Assembly (NCBI GenBank): GCA_948099385.1
Contig: CANUEZ040000165.1
Location: forward strand, 9,208,001 to 9,272,000
Direction: 5' to 3'
Source: Fasciola hepatica
Lineage: Eukaryota > Platyhelminthes > Trematoda > Plagiorchiida > Fasciolidae
DNA length: 64,000 bases
Shown: positions 12,616-25,612 of the stretch, in pieces
How the letters are laid out: each line of letters opens with the position of its first letter
Position numbering within the stretch: the stretch's first letter is position 1
The notes under the pieces: model-generated
Seen by the model: the letters and a program-made list of their open reading frames with translations, nothing else
What the model was told of the DNA's origin: nothing
Databases searched by the model: none
Translations under genes and position numbers: made by a program

Positions 12616-13229
12616 TATATAAATATAATTTGCTGTACGATCTAACCAGACTGGAATAAGTCTATCTCAGAAGCAGCATGCTGTGCAGACGTGTCATTGT
12701 TAGTTACAACTGAAGTGGCCGAGCCATGGAGGTTATTCATAATATATTCATCTACCCTAGGCAATTACTGATAGAATATTGATCACAGGAGGTGGTGGTT
12801 GCTCCATTAACGAGTTTTAGCCACGAAATTTCATGTTTTTTGACATCAAGCAAATCCTTTAAAGCTCAGCTTCAGCCCCCTAATAAGTACCATATCTCAC
12901 TGACAATTCTTCCTTCTTTGGGGATTAGAATGCCATTAGAGGCGTTCTGGGGATGTGCATCACAGTTGGAGATCATTAACAGGCCGCACGAAACAGCTGG
13001 CTAGCTATAAAGTGTCTTCAAGTTTTCCGGTGCTCAGCTGAACTTCATTGGTGCATTCTGTGCCCGGGTGACCCTATTTCCCGTCCCTCACAATCCAGCG
13101 TGCTCTGTGGTAAATTTACAAACTTCCTCGAGGCCTACGTACAAATGATCCGAAAAAGTTGAGTATTTATTTGTGTTCGAACATGATATTTCCCAGACAT
13201 TTGACTATCAATTTTTTTAAGTTACTGTC

Positions 13230-15260
13230 AATTCAAATCAAATCAAGCCAAGTGATTGCTCTAAGCACCACGGTTGGGGGGGGAGGGGAGAGATGGATAT
13301 TCAACCTTAACATGACCATGTACAAGTCCTCAAAAGTGGAAAACCATACAGTGCAGAACAAAAAGAAATACTGGAGCAAAAAATGGCAAGCATCTGTCAT
13401 TCCGAAATGTTGTATTAATTCAGATATTAAAGAACTTGGAGTTTGTAAATAACTTGTCAGGTAGGGAATACTAGAAGAGCATTTCCCTAGATCTTTAAGA
13501 AACGGATTGTTAGAGTCCGTGAGAATCATTTTACACTTCTTTTGGCAAGCTTTAGGACGTGAGGAGGTGAGTGAAATTCCGTTGGGATATACGACTGGCA
13601 GATAATAAGGGCTTCAGGGATCTGGCAACAACGGGCCGGACAAAATGACGGGTAAAGCGCATCGCCAGTGAGGCAGAGCAAGTAAAAAGACAAAAAACAT
13701 TTGATAAGATGAATGGGAACGGAGTGGAATTTAGGATGTAAAACAAAGGGAGACAAGATTCCAGTTTTCACAAAATGAAACCAACTTGTTCGAATCAAAT
13801 AGGGTTACTGTCGATCAGTCCTCCGTGATACATCACTGAATTGAGATTGTTCACCTGTTCTCCATTTATTGTAAAGGAAGTGCAGTCGTTTTTGAAAACT
13901 CGATTGCTTGCTACCTTTCAAGAGGAAAAATACAGTGTCACCACACTTGATTGGGTGAAGGCCTAAGTTACGAACGTGAGTGCGGTCTGAAACTTGAGTG
14001 ATGACATTTTTGACCGTATGAAAAGTAGATTCTTTACCTTACTGCATACCAAATATGATATCAACCGCATACTTAATGAGAAGAGCATTTTACTAAAGGG
14101 AAATAGTAAAATTGTGCACTGAAAATAAAAATGGGGACAATATGGCCTCCTGAGGAAGGACACCGGTATAGGTTTGGTTGTTATAACGAGTGTACCATTG
14201 GCGATTGTGAAAGTAATGAAACAAGAAAGAAACAGATGAAGGTTCGACATCAGAGAGAGAGAGAGACAAGCAGCTTGGTCCTGTCGACCCAGCTGAGTGC
14301 ATCACTGTGGTCTGGGAAGCATATTCTTACCGCTCTACTCTTCCTGTCAAGTTCGAACAGGATGTAGTGTGTCAAGATGGTGAAGGCATCGAGAATGGAG
14401 CTTGATTGTCGGTAAGCAAACTGATCAGGAAATGGAATATTTATATTTTCACTCGATCGATGGAGGACTGATTTTGCGAAAACTTTGAGGGAGACAAAGG
14501 TTCACTCAATGGGACAGAATCTCGACGAATCTTTTGGGGGGAACATGAGTTATAGTCTGGGGTCAATGTGTCCTTCAGACGTTGATTGAAATGATCAGGC
14601 GGAATAGAGTTGAGGGTAACCGCACAGCCCTTGAGCGCTATAGGGGTGAGTCCGTCCGGTCCGGATGAATTTCCGGGGTTATGAAGAAGCAGTTCCTTGT
14701 AGACGTGAAGGATGGGGATGTAAAACGGAAGTTCCGGAGATCGACTTTCCTCCGGAAGAATAGGATTGAAAGATCCTATTGCTCTAGTGAATGACTTCTT
14801 GAGTTTCTTCACAACAGCAGTAGCAGATATGCGTGCGGACAAATCACGATTTAGGTCTTTCGAAAGGCTCCGTGTGTCCCGATGACTTTTGTTGGCTAAG
14901 TGTTTACGCACATAGATGGAACTGGACTCAGTGTTGATAGATTTTGTTAGAATCTAAACGGCTGAGAGATTGCGATATTAGAAGGAGTGTTCTTTTTGCG
15001 AGGAAGCTGTTTAAGTAGAGGCGGGGAGATGACGGATAATCAAGAAGGGAATTCAAAGTTTCGGCTGGGCAGCAGAGATTAGAGCAAAAATTGAAATAGC
15101 CCGTGGGACGATCCCAGAAGACCTAAAATCCACTTCAGAGAATATAGAGAGTTTTGTCAGAGCAACTATTTCCCGAAGCTTTAAAATGTTCTCAGGACAT
15201 ATCTGCCTCTTACGAACTAGGCTATCACGGCCTCGTGGGAAGAGTATGTGGTTAGTATGA
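13230..15260 (-). mobile_element. CR1/Jockey-type non-LTR retrotransposon relic (- strand)
   Basis: Reading the - strand from about 14911, frame pieces give NSSGPDGLTPIALKGCA, then LNSIPPDHFNQ and PLSEPLSPSKF, matching the reverse transcriptase block NKSxGPDGxPxxxLKxCA...FNxSL of CR1/Jockey-like LINEs. Near 14130-14200 TGVLPQEAILSPFLFSVHN corresponds to the G-V-P-Q-G-x-x-L-S-P-x-L-F block before the catalytic YADD, which is itself lost. Pieces at 13526-13800 such as RHFVRPVVARSLKPLL fit the downstream tail. Stops and frameshifts are frequent, so the copy is dead. The 15.0-15.26 kb part may be upstream coding sequence of the same element. Confidence 0.7.
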
Positions 15261-15799
15261 CCGTAGGTTTTGAGGTTTTGACCATCGCGTAATCAGAGGA
15301 ACCTGGTGGTGAGGGGCGCTCCGAATGGAGAAACAGGTAAGGGAAAGAAATTCAAGAAAAGCATCAAATCTAGTTGCAGAAGTAACGATGCTCATCTAAC
15401 CGAAGAAGTATAGAAAGCTCACATCGAAACGAATAAAATCGCCACAGGCTATACACAATGAAATATCAGAGCAACTTACCTCAAAACCTCAGGGGCTCGT
15501 ACCAGTGTTTTGGGGGAACGGATGCCATGGGCTTGAGACTTAGCGTAGTGAACTGTACAGTGCCCTGGTACCAAAGTAGTGGCAACTAGACGGATGACAG
15601 TGGGTTACTGTTGGTTGCGGGCTTCCAACCGTATGTCTCGGAATTAATAGGAGCTTATAACTCTCAAACATTACAGGTGCTTGTCGGGTATGATTTTGAA
15701 AACAGTTATTTCAATGACGATTGTCAGCCGTAAAATCTCTGACCCCATCGATATACCGAGTCTTAAATCTTCACCTCTCCATTGCTTACTCCACTGTAG

Positions 15800-16007
15800 C
15801 AAGAATTCCTGCGCTTTTCCGATCGTTTCTTTGAAAAAGAATCTGATATCTATTTGGAAGCCTTATCACAATCACGAAACGCATTTGCGGATGCGCTTGC
15901 GAAAATCAAGCACGAATTGGACCTGAATGCGATCGACGCTACTAACGTGCCGGAGGCAGAAGGAGAAGGTGCCGAAAACAATAAGAATGACGACACTGCG
16001 CAACAGG
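15800..16007 (+). CDS. Exon a4 of the coiled-coil gene
   Basis: The exon starts after TTACTCCACTGTAG and ends at CAACAGG/GTAAGT (near-consensus donor). It is 208 bp, entering in phase 0 and leaving in phase 1. It reads QEFLRFSDRFFEKESDIYLE, then ALSQSRNAFADALAKIKHEL, then an acidic, Asn-rich linker (EAEGEGAENNKNDD) ending TAQQ. The first two-thirds is predicted helical with alternating charge; the linker looks disordered. It joins exon a5 to make a GCT (Ala) codon. The frame is clear from phase agreement at both ends. Confidence 0.8.
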
Positions 16008-17424
16008 GTAAGTCCTACATTCCTCAATCCCGCCGCCCCATGTACTGTATCAAGAAATCTCGCAACCCAGCCTCATACCATTTCAATAATACATATCAAA
16101 GTATTGTCAGATCCAGTCAAGTGGAACTCTTGCTATTGGATCTTTTTTGGCACTCCAACTTGGGCATGGTACACAGTATGAAGTGATCGATAAACTTATA
16201 ATGCTTCCAAAACGGAGTTGTTGCTCGACCGCGATACGAGTGAAATTCATTTCTATGTTTGGGTCTCGCTGAAGTCATCCACTTTCTAAGTTTTGATTCA
16301 ATTCAACGTCTCATTTTTTCACTTTGTGAACGAACAGCACGTACAGTAAAAGAGGACAGGGAATAAGTAAAACAGTTTATCATTTCTGTACTTCGAAAAT
16401 GAGGGCTTGCGAGTAGATTGGAACCCGAAGGTTATTCTGTGGCTCTGAAAAAGAAGGACGATTTGACAGATATCACCCAAGGTTATTTTGAGAGGATATC
16501 TCACCATAACGAGTACTTTCCTCCTACTGAGATTCAGGAGAAAAGAACATTTGACAGGGAACAGAGAAATATAAGGCGTAAAAAAGAAATCTGTTGTCAC
16601 AACTGAAGAAGAGAGAATCAGGGAAATCAGCACCGGTAGGAGAGGTGCTACTAGTGCGGATTTACGAATCATTCTGCGAATGCATGCAAAATCTTACGAT
16701 GAACCAAAAAATGTTTTTTTATGTCAGTCGTTATCAGATAAAGTGGGTACTAACCGCGAATTCCATCGGTCAGTTTTGCAGTCACATGACCGAACATCTA
16801 ACTTGACTACCGGTTGACAGTATACCCTAATATTACCGTAGGCCAGTGTAGATACACAGATTGGGTGGTATAGAGTACGTCATACCAAGTCCACGCATGA
16901 GATATAACTGGATAATTATGAAACGAATGAGCTGCCGGACACATTTTGTTCAAAACTGGCTGTTCCTTATCTACTTTGGAGTGCCAGGAATACATTTAGA
17001 TGGCTACAGTCTAAAGTAATCAGTAAGTGGTAGGTGTCTGCTTGAAGCATTGCGTTTCGAGTAAAAATGTGTCAAAATTTACGACTAAAATGACAACTCC
17101 CATGTGCACTCTATTAAAATGCGTGTATTACGAAGAAATTTTCCTTTTTGATAAATCACCTCATGCTTTCACGTACATAATATCGGGTAACTCAGTAACT
17201 ACCTAATGCTGTATATCGAATCAAAGTTTCTCAGTACTGCGTGTAAATGCCTAAGGTGATATGTTGAAAAGAAAATTCATCTTGTAACACGTGATTCTAT
17301 CAATCGGTGTGTACGTTCTTTGGTTCATTTCATTATCAAAAAAACATTCAGCTGTTTGAATGAATAATTTCATCAGGGCGTATTACCGCCCCTTTCATCG
17401 TTGAAAACAGCAAATCGAATGATT

Positions 17425-17860
17425 CATAACAAGGATGAAACATCTGTACAGTGCTTCTTCCACGGCAGAAGATGAATGGTTTTACAGCAAAATCACCGTC
17501 GGAAAGTTCACAGAAATCCATGCGCCACGTGTTCTCATGAACAGTAAAGAAGCAAACTTGTATAGCTTTTCCAGCGGTTGGCATCGTGGAGGCTGTTATA
17601 CATACTCTAAGGTAACCACGGGTGGTTACACCCATAAACGTTGCAATAGGTGGTTGCGATGGATGTTGAATCAGTTTCACGCTGAACAATCTAAGGACTA
17701 CATTTTGGTCATTGACTGTTCACCGTATCACGAAAGCATGAAGTCGGTTATCAAAGTAGGATACTTTCAGAGAGTAAATGTCCTACCGTTGACGTCCTAT
17801 TCTCCTATTCCTAACTCCTTTGAAGGGAAAATTACGAGCGAAGCGGACACTCAGTAGCAA
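17425..17860 (+). mobile_element. Degenerate pogo-like DDE transposase fragment
   Basis: Two catalytic blocks of pogo/Tc1-mariner superfamily transposases can be read in different + strand frames. N-K-D-E-T at about 17428-17442 resembles the first Asp block (N-x-D-E-T). About 280 bases on comes DYILVIDCSPYHESMKSV, then VLPLTSYSPIPNSFE, like the second Asp block (LxxDxxxxH) and the LPxxS...P.(D/E) block. Preceding it, GYTHKRCNRWLRWMLNQF fits the W-L region usually just before the second Asp. The frame change means the gene is broken. It lies in the intron between a4 and a5. A mariner-like origin is the alternative. Confidence 0.5.
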
Positions 17861-18429
17861 ATCACGTGAACAGACTATCGTCCAGGGTAAACATCAAGAC
17901 AGGAAATAAAGATGATTAGCCAGGATAGTATTGTCAAAAGAGTGAAGCATTTGATATCATCCACCGTTTACAATTCCGTCTTGAGGGAGGTTATCCGCGG
18001 TAAACGAAACTTCTACTGACTTAATTCGTTTCCTGCAACTACGTGTTACTGAAAATCAAACAATTACATGTCATATGATATAATGCATCATTTTTTCACT
18101 GTTTTGAGGACTTGGGTCACGATCTTGATAGCAACAGTTAGCGGAAAACAGTGTCTTATGTACTTTCTCCCATCGAGTGGATCCTGTATGGGATTGTTTC
18201 GCCATTCCACTGCGTTTATCTGCAATTCGACTATGGGTACTGCCAAAATTCGGTTGGAAATATGAACTTATTGGTGACTGAATACTATTCACTTTAGCTG
18301 TACGATATTCTGTGCAAAGTTCTAATTGTATGGCTGAGATTAACATGATTAATTTAGCTGATGCGTGACAACCAAAACTTAGTGGACGGTCAAGTATCTT
18401 TTCATCCTCTCATTTACTTCCTTTTTGTT

Positions 18430-18530
18430 ATATAATAGAAGTACAGTATTACAGGAAAAAGCAGCCAGCTGGAGAAAGTGACCCGCGGCGGAAACACGGT
18501 TCGAAACCGGGACAGAAGAGTTTAAAGCCT
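18430..18530 (+). repeat. Possible degenerate tRNA-derived SINE head
   Basis: A T-arm-like word ACGGTTCGAAACCGGG at about 18496-18511 contains a B-box match (GGTTCGAAACC). No A box or cloverleaf could be assigned, so this may be chance. Confidence 0.25.
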
Positions 18531-21500
18531 CGACATGATGACCTTTTGACTGAATAATTTATAAAATCATGAAAGCAGAATTCACTGCATGTGGTTTTCA
18601 CCACGGAGGCATAAATACTGCTTCCGCCAGGAGCATTTCCATTAGTGGGATTGTTGATTATATCCCTACTAAGCTGATGGAAGTAGAAGTGATAAAAGCA
18701 CCTTTAGAAAAAGCAACAGCTTCTGGCTGTTTATTAGCTATTTTGAGGTTGATTGTAGGCTCACGAGAAGGTCGTTAGCTTTCTTGGAACACATGGCTTT
18801 GGAATGAAGGTCACTTGAGTGTGGCTCCTTACCATCCATACAGTTTTCACGATGAAGGAGAACTTTTTCATTCTCGACGGGAAGTTTTCACCGCGTTAGT
18901 CAACAAGAGGATAATAAAGTCATCATAAAGTATTTTGTGGGTTTTTCTGTGGAACATTTTTCTCAGAATCCTCCAATAAAATTAAAAGGGTTTTTCTGTA
19001 TTATTCACATGAAAAATTGTGTTACAACAAGATTTTGCGGGCAAAACACCAACACAGTCGATTTGGATAATTGTTATACGGATTTCCGTGAAAAATAGGA
19101 AGGTCACAGCCCTAAATATAATCCGAGAGAAGGATTTTTTGTTTACCTTCTTCCTCACCATTACAAAAATGATAAAGCAAAATGGGTGGCTCTATATATA
19201 TTTCGGTCTAGCAAAAGCCGCCATGATGAGCCTAACAAAGCTGGTCACTTGTTGCACTGAGGATCGAATAAAGAATTTCACCGTGATTTGTCTTGAATTT
19301 AGATTCACTTTGCATGCCCTGTAGTGAGACTTGATGCTCTCAGAAATGTAATCCATGAAAGGAAATTCAAAACAAACTCATTTCAGTGACTTTATTTTTT
19401 GTGAAATTCCCTATTCAGATTTAAATAAAGTGAAATAAATCACGATTAACCAATCTGAGGCAGTAAAGTCGTCGATACTATGGACAATAAAGAATTCAGC
19501 AGGATGGTGAAAAGCATTTTGATCGGTCTGTCAGATCTGTATTTTCTTCTACGGGGATTACTTTGCTACCAGGCAACGTGCCAAGTTGAGCCTCATGTGG
19601 GAATGCTATTTTAATTGCAATGGAAATAAAAATTTACTTGTTACACTCTTCTACAGCTGCAAAACGGAGGGAATTTTTAAAAGTTCATTTACCGGAATTG
19701 CCCAATGACAGAGCTAATTAGACTACAACTACGAGTTTTCTTCCGAATGTTGATGAACTAAGTTGATGCACTTGCTTCGAACTGACATAGAATATTGGTA
19801 TCAGGTTGTAAAGTTTTACGTCGAAGACATAATAATTCCGAAAACTTTGTATTCATTCAAATTTTGGCAATGCCAGTACTCAGAGACACTTTAGTGGTAG
19901 AAAAAATTCGGCAAATTCGACGTGAAACCCAACGTTGTTGGGCATACTAATTCCACGGTTTGCATTGATGATTTGAAAGTTGTACTGCTTGATGAATTAC
20001 TTCCTAATCAACGTGTCTCTTCGAACCCCATATGGACAAAAATAATTTTTTGAAAAATGCCGGTACTGCAAAAAATCCAATGGATAATTGTTTTCTTCTC
20101 AATAAGTTTTAACTCCGAATTCCTCACAGCTCACCGAACAAAAGAGTGGATAAATAAAGTTATTTTGACTTATTATTGTTTTCGATATTTCCGTAGTAAC
20201 CTGAGGGCTGGTGGAAATGTGTAGCCATGATTACCGTGATGAAATAGCGTAAGGCGTGAATGATCGAAGGTAATGATCAGATGTCAGATATGAATAGTCT
20301 GTAAGAACTCTGAATACATAATTCACCACAGATGGCTTTCATCACCGATGCCTATTTGTGGGTCACACTGGTAACAGATATTTACGCCGAAGCTCCAGTA
20401 AACTATTCGTAATTGGTAGATCACGTGTTGACTAGTGAAGCGGGCCTTTTTTATTCCTGTTCACTGAGATTCTGATTAGCTATAGCTCCTCAGCTTATGT
20501 GGCCGTGAATTTTTACAAGGTTGTGTCCCGTGTAATATCTGCTGAATTACCACAGTGTGCCATGTGTATTCTTCACGGAAAAAATTGAAACCAGCGCATA
20601 AACATATGTTGAATGCTACATTATCTCGCTACCCAGCAGCAAACTCACGGCTCCCGATTGTCGAAGGGGGAAATAGGTTTTGGCTTATTTAGAATGTTTG
20701 GCTTTCGCATCTTGGTCTCAGGAGTGAGCATCGATAATTATTCATTTATTTCCGAGGTGACGGAGAACGGTGCGACTGAAACACGAAAGTTACACGGTTT
20801 TGGTAAATAAAAGAAAGATGACTCTGTGAGTCAGTTGAGTCGGTTTTTTCGTGATATTCATTGATCAAAACTTTTCGCGAACAAAAATACGTTTTACGCA
20901 TTATTCATCCAAATCCTAGGGTCAGCACAGGACGCTGTGTTTAGCTGATTGAGGCATCCATTTTAGATAATCATTCTATCAGCTTAGTGATCAAAGAACT
21001 TAAAAGAGCCCTAGATCTTTCCGGCAAGAGTTCCCAGGAAATTCCTGCATGCCCTTTCGAAGAAGATTTTGACTGATCTCAAGGTCATACGTTATGGTCT
21101 TGAAGGAGTTCAAACCGCAAAGCAGAATTTTTGTCTATATATTTGCCTCCAGCACAATCTTAGGGGGCTTGCAGAAACCCGATTCATGATAACGAATTCC
21201 TGATGAAACCCAATTCGATAACATTGGGGTCAGAAAAATCACCAAGCCGGTCGATATAATCTGTGTTCTTTCACGGTAGTCCTTATCGCGATAGTGTCAC
21301 CAGCGAGATCATACACAATACAGGAAATACCAGGCCAAAATTAATTCTGAAAGGTAATCTTCCTTCATAGTACTGGTTCATACCAGGTGTTAGAAGAGGT
21401 TTGATATCTTATCGTCAGGAACATTCGTACTACTCTGTTACCAACTTTTAGACTGGCTGAACCGGGGACAGTGCAAAAACTCCGTTTATACAAATTCTGT

Positions 21501-22180
21501 CTAACAAACTATATTTCAGTGTGGTTGTGACATTGCCGCCAATGTTTAGGAAAAAATGTTCATCCACTTTTTATGCAGTGCGCCTAAAATTCTGAACACC
21601 CTTTGGGGAGATTGAAATTTCTGACTTACTGCCTCTCTTGAGTTTGTCTGTCTCGTCATATTGCGGATTCTGTTTGACATCGAAAATTGCTGGCCAAGAA
21701 GCACCTTATCTCTTTACTTCTTCACCACTGAGCGCAGTGTTTTGTAATTGACACTGTTAATTAAAATCACTACATTGACTGCATTTTAACAGCTTGTTTT
21801 TTGCTCGTGCTATACACAACTTTGCTTTTGGACACTGTGGTCCTTCGGGCTCACTTTCACCGTTTGTGTTCAGATAATTATTACGGATTGGTTTCAATAT
21901 GACCGCACCATTATTACTAACTCAACTGTTCCTTTTCTATTCTCTTTCGAGGGACCTGGTTTCGATTCGGTCGTTGACTTGATCAGTTGCGATCACGTCT
22001 ACTGACATCCTAGCGGATTCATTTAGCTAGACAGAATTAGCGTTGGGTAAAATGAGGTGCTCGCAGCTCGTACGTAGACTGTGTAGAACCAATGATAACA
22101 ATAGCCAAAAAAGTGTGTTGTCATTGCTGTTTGATCGCTCTCGATTGGGTTTCTTAATTCACCGTCTGATATAATGCATG
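18531..22180. other. Intron 4 of the coiled-coil gene, central part
   Basis: About 3.6 kb in which I recognise no exon, LINE or SINE. It is AT-richer than its surroundings, with many short poly-A and poly-T runs. Confidence 0.4.
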
Positions 22181-22222
22181 TACACACACACACACACACA
22201 CATACACACACACACATACACG
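22181..22222. repeat. CA dinucleotide microsatellite
   Basis: A run of about 42 bases of CA with interspersed TACA units. Confidence 0.95.
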
Positions 22223-22733
22223 TACGTAAACGCATTTCATGCTACATGACAAATTTGGGCAGTTAATCGAGTTGGGACATCGATGTCAACTGAATGCAAA
22301 CAAAAGCATGTCTTGTGAGTCAAATTTGGGTAGCCAACTAAATTGAAGAACCACACGATGTCGTGAAGTATGTCAGTGTGTGCACCACATAGGACGGTGA
22401 AATGAGGAACGAAATCAAGTGCGGTCATTCGGTGATGCAAATGGCAGCTTAGATGAAAGTGTTGCTTTCCTTTCCGCACACTGGACTACAGAGGTGACAA
22501 CGATGCACATAATGGAACTCGGTATAACCCCTTGGCCGCATAACTACAATGTTTACCGTGGTCTAAGAGCCTTGTTTCACCGTTTAAGGGTGTTGCACCG
22601 CAGTTCAACTGCGACGCAAAGCTCATGAACTGATAAGCATGGCCTCTAAACTGTGGTGCAGGCCTATTAAACCACGAAACATAAGCTGAAAGAAGTCACT
22701 GAGAATGGAGCAGTCCAAGGTAACACCACATGA

Positions 22734-22753
22734 ATATATATATATATATATAT
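22734..22753. repeat. Short TA microsatellite
   Basis: About 20 bases of alternating AT. Confidence 0.9.
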
Positions 22754-23158
22754 GCATGATCAGGACGGGAGTCATCGAGTTAAGTTTGTTCAAATATCAT
22801 CTTCTATGACTGCCAGTAATACCCTGCAACTTCGAAGGGGGACACGACAAGTGTACGAAGCGAATGCTTTGTACCAAGTGCGGAGCTGATCGAATGATGG
22901 AGCCCAAAGGACAGTCAAACTATAAAAGAATCCTGAACACCGTATTTAATGATAATGAGTTGTGCGTAAAGATGACGAAGATCCTTTATGCTAAGTGGAT
23001 TGGTTAATTACAGGAACTACGACAACGGTTCAGTTAGGAGCACGTAATATACATGTAATTTACCTGGTGCCTATTTTCACTCAACTTTTGTAAACTGGTT
23101 TTTGAACACTTCACAAAAATACTGTCTGTTTCTTCTCTTTGCAAATCAACGGGATCAG

Positions 23159-23321
23159 CTATGAAACAAGGCCCGTTCGACACCTCAACCGAGATGGGTA
23201 AACACATGGCCTCAATCAGTAAGGCTTTCTCTGAACTGCTAGCTGATTGTGCAGCCGGGGATGAGGGTGTGAAGCAAAAAGCCAGGAAAGCTGAGTCAAA
23301 AGCGATGAAAAAATTCCTCAA
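23159..23321 (+). CDS. Exon a5 of the coiled-coil gene
   Basis: The exon starts after CGGGATCAG and ends at TTCCTCAA/GTGAGT. It is 163 bp, entering in phase 1 and leaving in phase 2. It reads MKQGPFDTSTEMGKHMASIS, KAFSELLADCAAGDEG and VKQKARKAESKAMKKFLK. The helical, Lys/Ala/Glu-rich end runs into the basic KKRKKSKKN start of exon a6, with the split Lys codon (AA/A) restored at the junction. Phase agreement with both neighbours is the main evidence. The polypyrimidine tract is interrupted but present (TGTTTCTTCTCTTTG). Confidence 0.78.
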
Positions 23322-23400
23322 GTGAGTTTTACGACATTTTTCGCGTTATGGTGAGCACCAGCTAACCGATTTGGTCTGGAGGTTTTGTAACACCTTTTCG

Positions 23401-23448
23401 GTATTATTATTGTTACTATCAATATTATTATTATTATTATTATTATTA

Positions 23449-23480
<32 letters not shown>

Positions 23481-23491
23481 GTTATTATTAT
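23401..23491. repeat. TTA trinucleotide microsatellite
   Basis: About 90 bases of TTA/ATT with a few GTT interruptions, 80 bp downstream of exon a5. Confidence 0.95.
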
Positions 23492-23882
23492 AACCGTTGT
23501 CTGATGATGTGATCTTTTGCTGGTAAGTTTTCCAAGATCAGACAAATTAGTGTGTGGGCAATGAGGGCTGCAACTGCGAATTTGATGCTTTTCTTCCTGT
23601 GAATCGTGTATAATTTCCCCGCTAGGATTTATCGATTGAAAAATAAAGAACTACGTATGCACCCCGTTTTCAAAGGAAACGATAGAAGTGAACCGCACTA
23701 GTTCGTCGCCTGAGAGATGCGATCATTCGTACATTTCCTGCTGTCGTTCTACTCGTTAACTTCACTAGACGACCAGTGGTTTTTCTGAGACAAACTGTCT
23801 GTCCTTTCCTCCTCCGTGTTAACCTTTTCATTTGTTTGTTCATGTTCGGCAAGCTGTGTAAGTAAAACGACACGTTAGCTGT

Positions 23883-24139
23883 CTGAAAGAATCAAGGAAC
23901 ACAAATTGGCTTTGTGGAAGACAGAAACTAGAAGATCAGTGACTAGTGCAATTGTGGCATACCTCGCCGACACATGGCACCGCATGAACGACGCGGCGTT
24001 CAAGATAATCTACAAAGTACCCGTGAATTAGTCGAAGGACGTTTGTCTAATACTCTTGGAATCATCTGAAACAGTAGCGATGTGACTGCTAAACCACTCG
24101 CCTTGTTCACACAAACGATTTGTGAACTCGCTTCAGCCA
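23883..24139 (+). mobile_element. Penelope-like element fragment, + strand
   Basis: The frame reads SERIKEHKLALWKTET, SAIVAYLADTWH, DAAFKIIYKVPVN, then after a stop SSETVAM and NHSPCSHKRFV. It aligns word for word with the - strand fragment at 2769-3066 (LTDTGH, DAFKIVYRVP, SEAVAI, NPSLCSQKRFV), and the R-IKEH start matches the post-GIY-YIG region of Penelope-like endonucleases. Two in-frame stops show it is dead. Confidence 0.7.
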
Positions 24140-25549
24140 CTCTGACCGCAATCGGAAAATGGTACACAAAGTGAAGTTAACCTTGACCGTGATCTTTCGG
24201 TCGTGACAGAAAGCAGTCAGCCTGTCCCAAATGTACTTTGTTCGCCAAACTATCCAAACCACGAAAAACACACTCATCTTTCTGAACCTCACAACACCTA
24301 CAACATCAATGAACCAAACTTAAACTGAAATTGTTAATGTCACTCTTAAAATTTCAAGTTTTCGAATCGATTTCTGTTGTGAACGTGGTTTATACTGCGC
24401 TAGTCGGACGCTGGCTGTCCCGACCATCGTATTTGTCAAGACCCTCTACAGAATGCTGAATGACGTTGTCGAGTGATGGCTTGAGAATAGTATGACCGAA
24501 AACGTTGTTCGTCTATAATTTGCTCCGGATGAGTCGATTATCATATTGATTGAAAAAATTCCCAGTCTTGGTCGTATGGCTGCTGGCTGACGTTTTCTGC
24601 AGTCCACCTCCTTCCTCTGCCACAGCAATTACTCACTTCATATTCTTCAGATAGAACGGTGATCATAACCTTACATAACTGATGTGCACGAGTGGGATTA
24701 GAAATCGATAAACATGATTATCATTCTCTGTCACTGTGCTGTGGTTCTTGGCGCAGTTGTTTGCATGGTAACTTTGGTAAATGTGAATGAAACCTAGATA
24801 GAATACTTTTTCACATTCAAATCCTTACCAATGAACTGGAAGATGATAAACAGGTTTTTGACACGAGACAATTCGACTTTGGAACAATTGATGTGAGATA
24901 TGGTGGGGCCTTAACGGTTCCGTTCAACGTAGATTCGGGGTGACAACCCTAGTTTCAGTAAATGAGCTTGTTGCTATGACATAGGAGAGGCCTTTTGAGT
25001 GATGCACACATTGCACTTAGGACTAATGGCAATTTTTTTAGTTTATCTAATTGACAGAAGTCGTTGACCCTAGCGAGCTATAAACTGAAGCATGGATGTG
25101 CGTGTTTGTAGGTATCATCATCGATATCTATGTTAGCTTTCAGTTACTAGCGAATCCAATTGCTTGAATTTATGACAATCGTGGCTCTGAGTGATGCCTT
25201 TGCGATATGCAGCGGACTGGTAAGTTCCATTTCAAATATTCAGGCGGCAAGCAGAAAAGACTGCCATAAATATATACGCACACACACTTTGGATCTGAAC
25301 CCACCTGGCTGTGATTCATTGGACGATTTCTAACACCCTAGAAGAGAGAATGGTGTTTCTCTAACTTTTTTGTTAGTTTTGAACGTTCAGACTACATTCC
25401 CCATAAGAATTGCGAATCCCAGTAGACAAAAAACACGTGCCCGGGGGAAAAAGCGAATTTTTGTTGACACGAATTTGCACACGGTAGTAACAAAACAGAC
25501 TTATTATTATCAGCGTAAAATTTGGATTCCAGAGCATTTCCCTTCAGTT
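24140..25549. other. Intron 5 of the coiled-coil gene, first part
   Basis: No supported feature. Confidence 0.4.
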
Positions 25550-25572
25550 CTCTCTTTCTTTCTTTCTTTCTT

Positions 25573-25610
<38 letters not shown>
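25550..25610. repeat. TTTC then TC microsatellite
   Basis: TTTC repeats followed directly by about 35 bases of TC. The long pyrimidine run creates false polypyrimidine tracts and open frames. Confidence 0.95.

Positions 25611-25612
<2 letters not shown>

Noticed and set aside
23318..23545. Ile-rich - strand frame
   Set aside because: Translation of the TTA microsatellite.
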